49,391 bases of DNA from Streptomyces hiroshimensis (GCF_014650335.1 NZ_BMUT01000014.1:1-49391); one strand, 5' to 3'. Counted from the stretch's first letter, positions 1 to 8,605 are shown. Notes: generated by a model not told the origin, from the letters alone. Program-made: numbers and translations.

Positions 1-1
1 C

Positions 2-1270
2 GCCCGCCGGGCCCCGCGCAGGCCCCGCCCCGCGCGCTCCCTCCGTCCCGGCCGCGCGGTCCGCATCGCGATCTGCCTCACCTCCGCGGCCGTGATGCTG
101 ACCAGCGGCGTCGGCTGGTGCGCGTACCACTGGCTGGACCGCGGCGTGAACACCTCCAGCGCCCTGGACGCCCTGCGCGACGGCGCGCCGCGGGGGCGCG
201 GCGACGCGGTGAACCTGCTCCTGATCGGCCTCGACAGCCGCAAGGACATGAACGGCAACGACCTGCCCAAGGAGTTCGTCCAGGACGAACTGCACGCGGG
301 CTCCAGCGACATCGGCGGCTACAACACCAACACCCTGATCCTCATGCACATCCCGGCGGGCGGCGGAAAGGTGACGGCCTTCTCGATACCGCGCGACGAC
401 TACGTCGAGATCGCGGGCGGCCGCGGGGAGCACAAGATCAAGGAGGCGTACGGGATCGCCAAGGCCGAGGCCGAGGAGAAGCTGTCCGCCCAAGGCGTCA
501 AGGGCGCCGAGCTGGAGCACCGCGGCCGCGAAGCCGGGCGCGAGGCCACCCTGGCCACGGTCCAGCGCTTCCTCGGCGTGCCCATCGACCACTTCGCCGA
601 GGTCAACCTGCTCGGCTTCTACGACATCGCCAAGGTGGTCCAGCCCGTCCAGGTCTGCCTCAAGCACCCCGTGCGCGACCGGTACTCCGGCGCGGACTTC
701 CCCGCCGGACTGCAGGAGCTCGACGCCCGCCAGGCGCTGTCCTTCGTACGGCAGCGGCACGGCCTGGCCGGCGGCGACCTCGACCGCACCCACCGCCAGC
801 AGGCGTTCCTGTCCTCGGTCACGCACAAGCTCAAGGAACAGGGCGTGTGGAGCGACTTCGGCAAGCTGCAGGGGCTGTTCGACGTGATCAAGAAGGACGT
901 CGTCATCGACAACCGCTGGAACATCCTCGACTTCGCCCGTCAGGCGCCCAACCTCACCGGCGGCAACGCCGAGTTCCACACGCTGCCCATCGAGGGGTTC
1001 GCCACCCGCAAGGGAGAGGCCGTCAACCTCGTCGATCCGGAGAAGGTCAGGACTCTCGTCCAGGCGATGACCGGTCAGAAGGAGGGGCAGCGGGAAGGGC
1101 AGAAGGCAGGTCAGGGCGACGGCGCGCAGGTCGCCGGGCCGCAGCACCAGGGCGGCGGCTCAAGCGGTGGCGGCGGTGACGACTCCAAGGGCGGCGGCTC
1201 GGCCCCGGTGTCCCCCGACTCCTTCCAGGGCCCGCCGGTGAAGATGGGCGGCGTCCCCTGCGTCGACTGA
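2..1270 (+). CDS. LytR-CpsA-Psr (LCP) family cell-wall ligase, 5' end cut by window
   Basis: LCP proteins are membrane-anchored, extracytoplasmic phosphotransferases that join polyprenyl-linked glycopolymers to peptidoglycan. The frame is open from base 2 with an Arg/Pro-rich cytoplasmic stretch and one membrane segment (ending GVGWCAY) before the first in-window start (GTG at 92), so the true start lies upstream of the window. Family motifs are visible: the NLLLIGLDSR strand, TNTLILMHIP, the arginine-containing SIPRDDYVEI loop, and the Arg-rich FVRQRHGLAGGDLDR segment. The C-terminus is a low-complexity Gly/Gln tail with a short repeat, ending GVPCVD, unlike the compact ends of many LCP proteins. 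Family assignment is strong; the polymer handled is unknown. Confidence 0.93.
   Translation, partial: ARRAPRRPRPARSLRPGRAVRIAICLTSAAVMLTSGVGWCAYHWLDRGVNTSSALDALRDGAPRGRGDAVNLLLIGLDSRKDMNGNDLPKEFVQDELHAGSSDIGGYNTNTLILMHIPAGGGKVTAFSIPRDDYVEIAGGRGEHKIKEAYGIAKAEAEEKLSAQGVKGAELEHRGREAGREATLATVQRFLGVPIDHFAEVNLLGFYDIAKVVQPVQVCLKHPVRDRYSGADFPAGLQELDARQALSFVRQRHGLAGGDLDRTHRQQAFLSSVTHKLKEQGVWSDFGKLQGLFDVIKKDVVIDNRWNILDFARQAPNLTGGNAEFHTLPIEGFATRKGEAVNLVDPEKVRTLVQAMTGQKEGQREGQKAGQGDGAQVAGPQHQGGGSSGGGGDDSKGGGSAPVSPDSFQGPPVKMGGVPCVD
1073..1120 (+). repeat. 12-bp tandem repeat, four units, in the LCP 3' coding end
   Basis: Four imperfect 12-bp units beginning at 1073, 1085, 1097 and 1109 (pattern GGKCAGVVGGVV) encode a GQKE/GQRE/GQKA/GQGD tetrapeptide series in the extracellular tail. 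Confidence 0.8.
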
Positions 1271-1275
1271 CCCTC

Positions 1276-1299
1276 CCCCGGGAGGCCGCCTCCCCGGGG
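1276..1299. terminator. Hairpin between convergent genes
   Basis: CCCCGGGAGGC (1276-1286) pairs with GCCTCCCCGGGG (1288-1299), allowing one bulged base. It sits in the 43-bp gap between the convergent LCP and monooxygenase genes, so it probably serves both strands. There is no T-tract, as is common in this kind of genome. Confidence 0.6.
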
Positions 1300-1313
1300 A
1301 ACGGGAGGCGGGC

Positions 1314-1628
1314 CTACGCCCTCCCCTTGGTGACGACGAGGATCCGCTCGTAGTGCTTCATCTCCTCGATGTCGCCCACGAACGGGCGGACCGCGGCGAA
1401 GAACGGCCGGAAGTGCGGCCCCTCCCGGAACCCCTGCTCGTGGTCGTGCACCGACGTCCACTCGATCCGCAGGACGAACCGCTCCGGCTCCTCCACCCCG
1501 TGCGCGAGCTCGTAGCCCAGGCACTGCGGGGCCGCGTACAGGTGCTCGGCAGCCGCCGCGTACGCCTTCTCGAAGGCGGCGCGCCGCTCGGGGTCGCCGA
1601 TGCGGTAGCGGATGTACTCGACGGTCAC
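1314..1628 (-). CDS. Small antibiotic-biosynthesis-monooxygenase (ABM) fold protein
   Basis: A 104-residue protein with the dimeric ferredoxin-like ABM fold: an N-terminal strand MTVEYIRYRI, a helix rich in Glu/Ala (AFEKAYAAAAEHL), the CLGYELAHGVEEPERFVLRIEW strand pair, and a C-terminal helix with HFRPFFAAV. Such proteins act as cofactor-free quinol or anthrone monooxygenases or as heme-modifying enzymes; the sequence does not decide which. The start is GTG with GAGGAGG just upstream. It lies 28 bp downstream of the M15-like lipoprotein gene on the same strand and may be cotranscribed with it. Confidence 0.8.
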   Translation of the reverse strand: MTVEYIRYRIGDPERRAAFEKAYAAAAEHLYAAPQCLGYELAHGVEEPERFVLRIEWTSVHDHEQGFREGPHFRPFFAAVRPFVGDIEEMKHYERILVVTKGRA

Positions 1629-1655
1629 GGGGCCTCCTCTTGCCGCGCCCTGCGG

Positions 1656-2663
1656 TCAGCTGTCGAAGCCGACATGCACATGGTCGTGATGGGTGTCGTC
1701 GGAGAAGAACGGCCGTCCCGGGCTCCCGCCGGACGGCAGGACCGGGCCTCCGACGTTGTACGAACCGGCGGCAGCGGCGTCGCGCATGAACGCCTCGATC
1801 AGCGCGCGCGGCGTCGCCCGGTCGACCACCGCCCGGTCGTCGATCCGCCACACGTCGAACGCCCGGCCCGGCGGGTGGTCGCTCGGCCGGTCGGTGCCGA
1901 AGACGTTCAGGGGATGGCCGGAGCGCACGACGCTGACGTCGAGGCGGTAGCGCTCCGCCAGCCGCAGCAGCACCCGGAGCACGCTCGCGTGCACGCCCCC
2001 GTTGCGGATGTCGGCCTCGGCGGCAGCGGGCAGCCGGATCCGGCGGTCGGCCAGCACCCGGCGCGCCGCCTCCGGCAGCGACCCGGCCGGGGGGCCGGGA
2101 TCGGCCGGGTGGAGCTCGCCGACCGACCAGCGCGCTGCGGCCGTCGCGCCCCGTGCGAGTCGTACGTCCACCGTCGTACCGCTCGTCACCACGGGCCCGC
2201 CGCCCTCGCGCGTCCACTGCCGGCACACCACCAGCACGCTCGCGGAGCCGGCCAGGATCCCGCCGTACTGGGCGTCGACCACCTGGACGGCGGCCTCGTC
2301 GGCCCCGGAGAGCAGCGGGCCCGCCTGCCCGGCGAGCCCGGGCGGCAACCCGAGCGCCGCCACCCGCTCCCGCGCCTTCTCCGTGCCCCCGGCGCCGCGC
2401 CGCCAGGTGCCCAGGGCCTCGACCAGCTGTACGGCGCGCAGCTTCACATCCGGCCGGACGTCCGAGGGGTCGGGGCGCCAGGCCGCGGGGCGGGGGAGCG
2501 CGGCGGCCGGCGAAGGCGGGCTGCTGCCCATGGCGTTGCGCGGCGGCGCCGTCCCGCACGCGGACGCGCCGAGGGCGAGCCCCGCGGCTCCCGCCAGGAC
2601 GGCCCGGCGGCGCATGCCCACGGGGCTCGTGGCGGCGGCTGCGGAGCGCGGGTCGCGGGGCAT
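1656..2663 (-). CDS. Exported M15-like zinc peptidase domain protein, Tat/lipoprotein-like signal
   Basis: A 335-residue protein starting at the ATG at 2663, chosen because GGAGGAGGG lies about 8 bp upstream; the longer open frame beyond it has unlikely composition. The N-terminus has a twin-arginine-like MRRRAVLAG, a hydrophobic run and a cysteine (ASACG), suggesting export and possibly lipid attachment, though the lipobox is imperfect. The C-terminal third carries the M15/hedgehog-like metal motif: SGHPLNVFG, then SDHPPGRAFDVW, and finally HDHVHVGF, giving plausible His/Asp/His zinc ligands. This suggests a peptidoglycan or extracellular peptidase. The middle part (about residues 60-210) is not recognised. 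Confidence 0.75.
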   Translation of the reverse strand: MPRDPRSAAAATSPVGMRRRAVLAGAAGLALGASACGTAPPRNAMGSSPPSPAAALPRPAAWRPDPSDVRPDVKLRAVQLVEALGTWRRGAGGTEKARERVAALGLPPGLAGQAGPLLSGADEAAVQVVDAQYGGILAGSASVLVVCRQWTREGGGPVVTSGTTVDVRLARGATAAARWSVGELHPADPGPPAGSLPEAARRVLADRRIRLPAAAEADIRNGGVHASVLRVLLRLAERYRLDVSVVRSGHPLNVFGTDRPSDHPPGRAFDVWRIDDRAVVDRATPRALIEAFMRDAAAAGSYNVGGPVLPSGGSPGRPFFSDDTHHDHVHVGFDS

Positions 2664-2981
2664 GCGCCGTCCCTCCTCCAGGCGTCCGGCTCCATATCCG
2701 GCTCCACCTCCGGATTCATGTCCGGGTCCGGCCCGGGCCGGGCGGCCGGCCGGGGCATGGCTCAAGTCTCGGGCCCGGCCGCGGGCGCCGCATCCGGCAC
2801 TGCGCCACCCGGGAAATACGCTCGTGCAGGGGCGATTCACCGGCCCCCGGAACCCGGTCGCGGGGATCTTGCCCGCCCGCTCCGCCGTCGGCTACCGTCG
2901 ATTGGTGCAAGGGGAAAGTATCTGAATGCGCGGCAGAAAAGACAGCATGGCGATAACCGGCTCCCGGCACTGGAGAGGCCT
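2664..2981. other. 318-bp divergent intergenic region
   Basis: This gap separates the leftward lipoprotein gene from the rightward GT2 operon. It holds the lipoprotein ribosome-binding site, the 12-bp tandem repeat at 2685-2732 and a less G+C-rich stretch at about 2895-2960 that should contain the operon promoter. No clean -35/-10 pair could be assigned. Confidence 0.5.
2685..2732. repeat. 12-bp tandem repeat, four units, beside a ribosome-binding site
   Basis: Units start at 2685, 2697, 2709 and 2721, each beginning TCCGG (TCCGGCTCCATA, TCCGGCTCCACC, TCCGGATTCATG, TCCGGGTCCGGC). They lie directly upstream (on the minus strand) of the Shine-Dalgarno sequence of the lipoprotein gene. Confidence 0.8.
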
Positions 2982-3953
2982 ATGCCCGCCAGCCAGACCA
3001 GCCCCCCGTCCCCCACGACACAGCTGATCAGCGTCGTCCTCCCCTGTTACAACGAAGAGGCGGTCCTCGGCCGCACCCACGACCGCATCGCCCGCGCCCT
3101 GCGCCCCGTGGAAGGCGTGCGATACGAGGTCATCTACGTGGACGACGGCAGCGCCGACGCCACCTGGAATCTCATCCGGACGTTCACCCGGGAGTCCCCG
3201 ATGGTGCGCGCGGTCCGGTTCAGCCGGAATTTCGGCCACCAGGCGGCCTGTCTCGGCGGTCTCAAGGAGGCCCGGGGGGATGCGGTCGTCCTCCTCGACG
3301 CCGATCTGCAGGACCCTCCCGAAATCATCCCGGAAATGGTGGCCCGCTGGCGCCAGGGCTGGCGCGTGGTGTCCGCGCGGCGCACCGCGAGACACGGCGA
3401 GAGCGTCTTCAAGAACTTATCGGCCTTCGCCTTCTACCGGATCCTGGACAGGCTCTCCGACCACCCCGTGGCATTCGACACCGGGGACTTCCGGCTCCTC
3501 GACCGGGAAGTGGTCGACCTGCTCACCGGGCTGACGGACCGGGAGCTCTTCCTGCGCGGCGCCGTCAGCTGGGCGGGCTTTCCCGAGACCGCGATCGAAT
3601 ACCAGCGGGAGCCGCGGGCCGCCGGCGCCTCCAAATACACCCTTCCCAAAATGCTCGCCCTCTCCCGCAGCGCCTTCCTCACCGGCGGCTCCGCCCTCCC
3701 GCTGCGGATTCCCCTCGGCACGGGCACGGCCGCGCTCGCCGCCGCGTTCGTCATGGCGCTGACCCGCCGGGGCCGGCCGAAGGCCCTGCCCCTCGCCCTG
3801 TTCGGCGCGCAGTCGCTGGCGGTCGGCGTCGTGGGGGAGTACCTCCACGCCGTCCTGCGGCAGGGGCAGGGCCGGCCCTCCTACGTGATCAGCGAACGGA
3901 TACGGAGCACGATTCCCGGGGCCGTCCTCGCCTCGGTCGAGGAGGTCGCGTGA
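2982..3953 (+). CDS. GT2 family glycosyltransferase (DPM1/GtrB-like), membrane-anchored
   Basis: A 323-residue protein of the family that transfers a sugar from a nucleotide sugar to polyprenyl phosphate. The N-terminal GT-A domain has ISVVLPCYNEEAVL, the VDDGSADATW strand and the metal-binding DADLQDPPE motif. After about residue 240 come two hydrophobic segments and the family's C-terminal signature VGVVGEYLHAVLRQGQGRPSY. The start is ATG at 2982 with GGAGAGG close upstream. It is the first gene of a six-gene operon; its TGA overlaps the next ATG (TGATG at 3951-3955). It probably makes a lipid-linked sugar at the inner face of the membrane; the sugar is unknown. Confidence 0.88.
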   Translation: MPASQTSPPSPTTQLISVVLPCYNEEAVLGRTHDRIARALRPVEGVRYEVIYVDDGSADATWNLIRTFTRESPMVRAVRFSRNFGHQAACLGGLKEARGDAVVLLDADLQDPPEIIPEMVARWRQGWRVVSARRTARHGESVFKNLSAFAFYRILDRLSDHPVAFDTGDFRLLDREVVDLLTGLTDRELFLRGAVSWAGFPETAIEYQREPRAAGASKYTLPKMLALSRSAFLTGGSALPLRIPLGTGTAALAAAFVMALTRRGRPKALPLALFGAQSLAVGVVGEYLHAVLRQGQGRPSYVISERIRSTIPGAVLASVEEVA

Positions 3954-5326
3954 TGCACACGGACGTCATCGTCGTCGGCGCCGGATTCACCGGCCTGTCC
4001 GCCGCCCTGGAGCTCGCGGAGCTCGGCCACTCCGTACGGCTCCTCGAACGCGACCCCGACATCGGCGGCCTCGCGGGCACCTTCACGGTCGGCGAGCGCC
4101 GCCTCGAACGCTTCTACCACCACTGGTTCGCCTCCGACGAGGAAATGCTCCGGCTGTGCGCCCGGCTCGGCATATCCGAGCTGATGGAACCCCACCTGAC
4201 CCGCACCGGCATGTATTACGCCAACTCCGTCTACCGCCTGTCCAAACCCCTCGACCTGCTGCGCTTCGCCCCCCTGCCCCTCGTCGACCGGCTCCGGCTC
4301 GGCCTGCTGACCGTGCGCGCCCAGCGCGTGCGGGACTGGCGCCTGCTGGAGCACCGCACCGCCGAGGAGTGGCTCGTCTCCCTCGGCGGCCGCCGCGTGT
4401 ACGACGTCGTCTGGCGGCCCCTGCTGGAGGGGAAGTTCGGCGACCACGCCGCGGAGGTCGGCGCCACCTGGATGTGGACCAAGCTGCACCTGCGCGGCGG
4501 CAGCCGCACCCGCTCCGGCAGCGAGACCCTCTACTACCTGCGCGGCGGCAGCGACGTCCTGCTCACCGCCCTGCGCAAACGCCTCGCCGACCACGGCGTC
4601 GACATCCGTACGGACACCGCGGTGCAGGCCGTCGTCACCGACGGGCGCCGGGTCACCGGCGTGCGCACCGGGGACGGGGAGTTCCACCCCGCACGCCGGG
4701 TCCTGCTCACCGTCGCCCCCGAGCCGGCCGCGGAGATGCTGGAGGAGCAGAGCGACACCCACCCCTGCGTGCCGCCCCTCCTCCGGCAGCTCCGCAGGAT
4801 CCGCTACCTGGCCAATATCTGCCTGGTCCTGGAGAACAACCGCCCCCTCTCCGACACCTACTGGCTCAACGTCAACGACCCGTCCTTCCCCTACGTCGGG
4901 GTGATCGAGCACACCAACATGGACGAACCGGCCCGCTACGGCGGCCGGCACATCGTCTACCTCTCCAAGTACCTCCCGGCCGACGCCGAGCTGTACCGGA
5001 TGGACGACGAGCAGGTGTTCGAGCACAGCCTGCCGTACCTGCGGCGGATGTTCCCCGGCTTCGACCGCAGCTGGGTCGACGCCCACCACGTGTGGCGCGC
5101 CGACCACGCCCAGCCCGTCATCACCCCCGGCTACACCCGCCTCATGCCCCCCGTGCAGAGCCGCGTCACCGGCCTCTACCTCGCCGGGATGGCCCAGGTC
5201 TTCCCCGAGGACCGCGGCACCAACTACGCCGTCCGGGACGGCCGCCGCGCCGGGCGCCTCATCGCCGACCGGCTGCGCACCGAACCCGGCGACCGGCACA
5301 CCTCCCCCGAGGACACCCATGCCTGA
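3953..5326 (+). CDS. FAD-dependent oxidoreductase, phytoene desaturase/UDP-galactopyranose mutase-like
   Basis: A 457-residue flavoprotein. The N-terminal Rossmann motif VGAGFTGLSAALELAELGH is followed by RLLERDPDIGGLAGTF, the amine-oxidase/protoporphyrinogen-oxidase family pattern. Near the end, LYLAGMAQVFPEDRGTNYAV is the second FAD-contacting motif. Close relatives often sit beside GT2 glycosyltransferases in polysaccharide or glycolipid clusters and may act on a sugar or lipid-linked sugar, but the reaction is not established. The ATG at 3953 is translationally coupled to the GT2 stop; the preceding in-frame GTG at 3950 is the less likely start. No membrane segment is seen. Confidence 0.82.
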   Translation: MHTDVIVVGAGFTGLSAALELAELGHSVRLLERDPDIGGLAGTFTVGERRLERFYHHWFASDEEMLRLCARLGISELMEPHLTRTGMYYANSVYRLSKPLDLLRFAPLPLVDRLRLGLLTVRAQRVRDWRLLEHRTAEEWLVSLGGRRVYDVVWRPLLEGKFGDHAAEVGATWMWTKLHLRGGSRTRSGSETLYYLRGGSDVLLTALRKRLADHGVDIRTDTAVQAVVTDGRRVTGVRTGDGEFHPARRVLLTVAPEPAAEMLEEQSDTHPCVPPLLRQLRRIRYLANICLVLENNRPLSDTYWLNVNDPSFPYVGVIEHTNMDEPARYGGRHIVYLSKYLPADAELYRMDDEQVFEHSLPYLRRMFPGFDRSWVDAHHVWRADHAQPVITPGYTRLMPPVQSRVTGLYLAGMAQVFPEDRGTNYAVRDGRRAGRLIADRLRTEPGDRHTSPEDTHA

Positions 5327-5352
5327 GCACGAGGACGCCCATGCCTGAACTG
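5309..5352 (+). repeat. 22-bp tandem duplication of a start-codon region
   Basis: 5309-5330 and 5331-5352 are near-identical 22-mers, each containing GAGGAC, then CCATGCCTGA. The second copy carries the working ribosome-binding site and ATG (5341) of the aminotransferase. The first copy carries the stop of the upstream FAD protein and an ATG (5319) that opens only a nine-codon frame ending at 5348. Confidence 0.85.
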
Positions 5353-6756
5353 ATCTCGCTGGACCAGGCCGAACACCTCGGCATCGACCAGATCCACGCC
5401 CTCTACGAGAAGCACGTCAGCCGCAGCCAGGTCTCGCTCATCGGCTCCTTCGGCTTCGGCCGCGACCTCGTCGAGAGCGCCGAGGGGGCGTGGATCACCC
5501 TCCGCGACGGCCGGCGCATCCTCGACTTCACCGGCGGCATCGGCGTCCTCAACCACGGCCACAACCACCCGCGCATCCTCGCCGCCCGCGACCGCTTCCG
5601 GCAGCGCCGCCGCATGGAGGTCCACAAGAACTACTTCTCGCCCTACGTCGCCGCCCTCAGCCACAACCTGGCCGCGCTGCTCCCCGGCGACCTCGACATC
5701 TGCTACTTCCCCAACTCCGGGGCGGAGGCGGTCGAAGGGGCGGTGAAACTCGCGTACAAATACCACGGCGGGCGGCGCGGCACCGTCCTGCACACCGACA
5801 TCGCCTTCCACGGCAAACTGCTCGGCGCCGGCAGCCTCACCGCCTCGCCCGAGATCCACTTCGAATTCCCCCGGATCCCCGGGACCGACTCCTTCGCCTT
5901 CGGCGACCTCGCCTCCTTCGAACTGGCCCTGGAACGCCACCGCGAGACCACCGGGCGCAGCGACGTGTACGCCGTCGTCCTCGAACCGTTCAGCGCCTCC
6001 GCCCTCCGCGAGAGCCCGCCCGCATTCCTGCGCGAGGTCCGGCGGCTGTGCACCGAGCAGGACATCGTCCTGGTCTTCGACGAGGTGTACACCGGGTGGG
6101 GCAAGACCGGCGAGCTCTTCCACTTCATGCGCTGCCCCGGCCTCGTCCCCGACGTCCTCACCATGTCGAAATCCTTCGGCGGCGGGAAATCCTCCATCTC
6201 CGGGTACGTGGCCCGTGAACCGGTCTTTCGCAGGGCCTACGACAATCTCAGCGACGCCACCTTGCACAGCACCACCTACTACGGATTCGGCGAGGAGACC
6301 GCCACCGCACTCGAAGCGGTCTCCGTGGCCGTCGAAGAGGACTTCCCCGGCCGCGCCCGTAAACTCGGCCGGCTGCTGTCCGCCGGTCTCGCCCGCATCG
6401 CCGAGCGCCACCCCCGCCTCGTGGCCTCCACCACCGGCCGCGGAGCCCTCCACGGCGTCTTCCTCCGGCCCGGCCCGGACGTCCCCGACCGCATCCGCGC
6501 CGCGCTCCCCGCGGCCGCCCGCGACCCCCAGGCCGTACCGAAGCTGCTCACCGCGGCCGTGATCGCCGCCCTGTACCGCGACCACGGGATCCTGACCTTC
6601 TTCGGCTCCAACCGCGACATCGCCCTCGTCGTCTCGCCGCCGCTGGTCGCCGGTGAGGAGGAGACGGCCGCCTTCCTGCAGGCGCTGGACGCCGTGCTCG
6701 CCAAGGGCGCGGCCCGGCTGCTGGCCGCATTCCTCAAGGAGAAGGTGACCGGATGA
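5341..6756 (+). CDS. Class III PLP-dependent aminotransferase
   Basis: A 471-residue fold-type I aminotransferase of the ornithine/acetylornithine/diaminobutyrate class. Features include LDFTGGIGVLNHGHNHP near residues 61-77, the PLP phosphate-binding SGAEA (about 126-130), VFDEVYTGWGKTG with the conserved Asp247, and the Schiff-base lysine in DVLTMSKSFGGGK (Lys277). The family usually transfers an amino group onto an aldehyde or ketone. In this operon it lies just before a GMC alcohol oxidase that could supply the carbonyl substrate. Its ATG follows a duplicated ribosome-binding region, and its stop overlaps the next gene by ATGA. Confidence 0.9.
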   Translation: MPELISLDQAEHLGIDQIHALYEKHVSRSQVSLIGSFGFGRDLVESAEGAWITLRDGRRILDFTGGIGVLNHGHNHPRILAARDRFRQRRRMEVHKNYFSPYVAALSHNLAALLPGDLDICYFPNSGAEAVEGAVKLAYKYHGGRRGTVLHTDIAFHGKLLGAGSLTASPEIHFEFPRIPGTDSFAFGDLASFELALERHRETTGRSDVYAVVLEPFSASALRESPPAFLREVRRLCTEQDIVLVFDEVYTGWGKTGELFHFMRCPGLVPDVLTMSKSFGGGKSSISGYVAREPVFRRAYDNLSDATLHSTTYYGFGEETATALEAVSVAVEEDFPGRARKLGRLLSAGLARIAERHPRLVASTTGRGALHGVFLRPGPDVPDRIRAALPAAARDPQAVPKLLTAAVIAALYRDHGILTFFGSNRDIALVVSPPLVAGEEETAAFLQALDAVLAKGAARLLAAFLKEKVTG

Positions 6757-7121
6757 TGCGCGGCGCACTGCGCGCGAGCGGCCTGCGCTCGTACTGGCTG
6801 CGGCAGTACGCCTGCCTGAGCGACCCGCGGGCCCGCACCGCCGCCGAGACCCACGTGACCGAGACCCTGAGCACCCTTCCGCTGCCCTACCGGGCCGGCT
6901 ACGCCCTCGCCCTGCGCCTGCTGCCGGCGGCCTTCTTTCTGGTCTCCGGACGCGGGCTGCGCAGCGCCTCCGCCGCCGAGGGCCGCCGGGGCATGCAGCG
7001 GCTGGCCGCCCTGCCGGGCTTCGCGGACGTCGTACGGTCGGGCACTGCCCTCGCCCTGCTCGGCGCGCTCGACGGCCGCCCCGCAGCGCAGCCGCCCTCG
7101 CCCACGGGGGCGGGCCGGTGA
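6753..7121 (+). CDS. Small helical protein, possible N-terminal domain/partner of the GMC oxidase
   Basis: A 122-residue protein with both ends coupled: ATGA overlap with the aminotransferase and GTGA overlap with the GMC oxidase. Residues about 33-62 (TLPLPYRAGYALALRLLP followed by AAFFLVSG) and the later LAALPGFADVVRSGTALALLGALDG resemble the helical segment that precedes the FAD domain in long-chain alcohol oxidases and the separate small subunits of some GMC dehydrogenases. This resemblance is pattern-based only. It may be a stabilising or membrane-docking subunit. No catalytic motif is visible. Confidence 0.6.
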   Translation: MMRGALRASGLRSYWLRQYACLSDPRARTAAETHVTETLSTLPLPYRAGYALALRLLPAAFFLVSGRGLRSASAAEGRRGMQRLAALPGFADVVRSGTALALLGALDGRPAAQPPSPTGAGR

Positions 7122-8605
7122 GCCTCCGCTCCTTCCGCAAGGTGCCCACCTGCGACAACGACGTCCTCGTCGTGGGGTCCGGCGCCGGCGGCAGCGTCGT
7201 CGCCCGGGAACTGGCCGCCGCCGGGCGGCAGGTGACCGTCCTCGAAGAGGGCCCGCGCGTCGGCACCGACCGCATCGCCGCCGCCACACCCGCCGAGAAC
7301 CTGCGCCGCCTCTACCGCCAGGGCGGCCTGACCCCGGTCTTCGGCACGCCCACCCTCGCCTACGGCGAAGGCCGCTGCGTCGGCGGCACCACCGTCGTCA
7401 ACGGCGGACTGCTGTGGGACCCCCCGCCCGCCCTGCTCCACCGCTGGGCCGCGGAGTCCGGCATCGGCGGGTACCGCGCCGCCGACCTCGCCGGGCACCT
7501 CGCGGCCGTCGCGCGCCGCCTCGGGGTCGCCGCCCAGCCGCACGGGGACGGCAACCGCGACTCCCGGCTGCTCGCGGCCGGCGCCGAGCACCTCGGCTGG
7601 CGCTGGCAGCCCTCCCAGCGCGCCGTCCGCGGCTGCCTCCACCGCAACCGCTGCACCACCGGGTGCCCCAGCGGCGCCAAGCAGAGCATGGCCGTCAGCT
7701 ACCTCCCGGAGGCCGAGTCCCTCGGCGCGCGCATCCTGCCCGGCACCCGCGTCCTGCGGGTCCTGCACCGGGACGGCGCGGTCCGCGGCGTCCTCGCGGC
7801 AGGGCCCGGCGGCCGGACCGTCGTCCACCGCGCCCGCGAGGTCTTCCTCGCCGCGGGCCCCCTGCAGACGCCCGCGCTCATGCAGCGCAGCCGCATCCAC
7901 CGGGAGACGGCCGGGCGCGAGCTCTCCCTGCACGTCAACCTCCGCACCGTCGCCCGCTTCGGCGATCCCGTGCACGCCGACCGCGGCACCATCTTCACCG
8001 CACAGGTCCACCAGTTCGCCGACGACGGGGTGCTGATGATGCCGTCGAACGTCACCCGCGGCACGCTCGCCGCCGCCCTCGCGAGCCGCCCCCCGCAGCT
8101 CCTCGACCGGTTGCTCGCCGCCTTCGCCCTGCTCGGGTCGTACACCACGCAGGTCCGGCTGCAGGGCAAGGCCCGGCTGCGGGCCACGCCGGGCGGCCTG
8201 CTCCTGCGGCACGGCATGACGTCCGCCGACCACAGCCGGCTGCGCGAGGCGTTCCGGCGCACGAGCGAGGTGCTCTTCGCCGCAGGGGCACGGGAGCTCG
8301 TCCCGCCGGTGGCCACGGCCCGCCCCCTGCACACCCCCGCGGAGGCCGCGGAGTTCTGCCGCCGCGTCCGCCCCGCCGACTGGGAGCTGGTGTCCGTGCA
8401 CGGCATGGCGTCCGCCCGCATGGGCCTGCCGGAACGCGGCGGCGTCTGCGACGGGCACGGCCGCCCCCACGGCTTCCGCGGGCTGCGGGTGTGCGACGCG
8501 AGCGTCCTGCCCGGCGTCACCGGCATCAGCCCGCAGGGCACCGTCATGGCGTTCGCCCACGAGATCGCCGAGCGCTTCCTGACCGCCGGGCCGGGGCGCC
8601 CATGA
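7118..8605 (+). CDS. GMC-family FAD alcohol oxidase/dehydrogenase
   Basis: A 495-residue GMC flavoprotein. It begins with the FAD-binding VLVVGSGAGGSVVARELA, then AYGEGRCVGGTTVVNGGL, the GMC signature. The cysteine-rich CLHRNRCTTGCPSGAKQS (about residues 168-185) matches the motif of long-chain-alcohol-oxidase-type GMC proteins. The C-terminus has VHGMASARMG and SVLPGVTGISPQGTVMAFA, holding the conserved active-site His. It would oxidise an alcohol to an aldehyde or ketone, a suitable substrate for the neighbouring aminotransferase. Start GTG at 7118 is coupled to the small protein; the stop overlaps the MFS start by ATGA. Confidence 0.88.
   Translation: MSLRSFRKVPTCDNDVLVVGSGAGGSVVARELAAAGRQVTVLEEGPRVGTDRIAAATPAENLRRLYRQGGLTPVFGTPTLAYGEGRCVGGTTVVNGGLLWDPPPALLHRWAAESGIGGYRAADLAGHLAAVARRLGVAAQPHGDGNRDSRLLAAGAEHLGWRWQPSQRAVRGCLHRNRCTTGCPSGAKQSMAVSYLPEAESLGARILPGTRVLRVLHRDGAVRGVLAAGPGGRTVVHRAREVFLAAGPLQTPALMQRSRIHRETAGRELSLHVNLRTVARFGDPVHADRGTIFTAQVHQFADDGVLMMPSNVTRGTLAAALASRPPQLLDRLLAAFALLGSYTTQVRLQGKARLRATPGGLLLRHGMTSADHSRLREAFRRTSEVLFAAGARELVPPVATARPLHTPAEAAEFCRRVRPADWELVSVHGMASARMGLPERGGVCDGHGRPHGFRGLRVCDASVLPGVTGISPQGTVMAFAHEIAERFLTAGPGRP

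Noticed and set aside
1353..2981. Long rightward open frame joined in phase to the GT2 gene
   Set aside because: Before 2982 its product is Arg/Ala-rich with no domain and lies opposite two well-supported minus-strand genes; the ribosome-binding site and similarity start at 2982.
4156..5340. Upstream extension of the aminotransferase frame through the FAD gene
   Set aside because: The sequence is Arg/Pro-rich shadow coding in another frame of the FAD protein; the aminotransferase begins at 5341 with its own ribosome-binding site.
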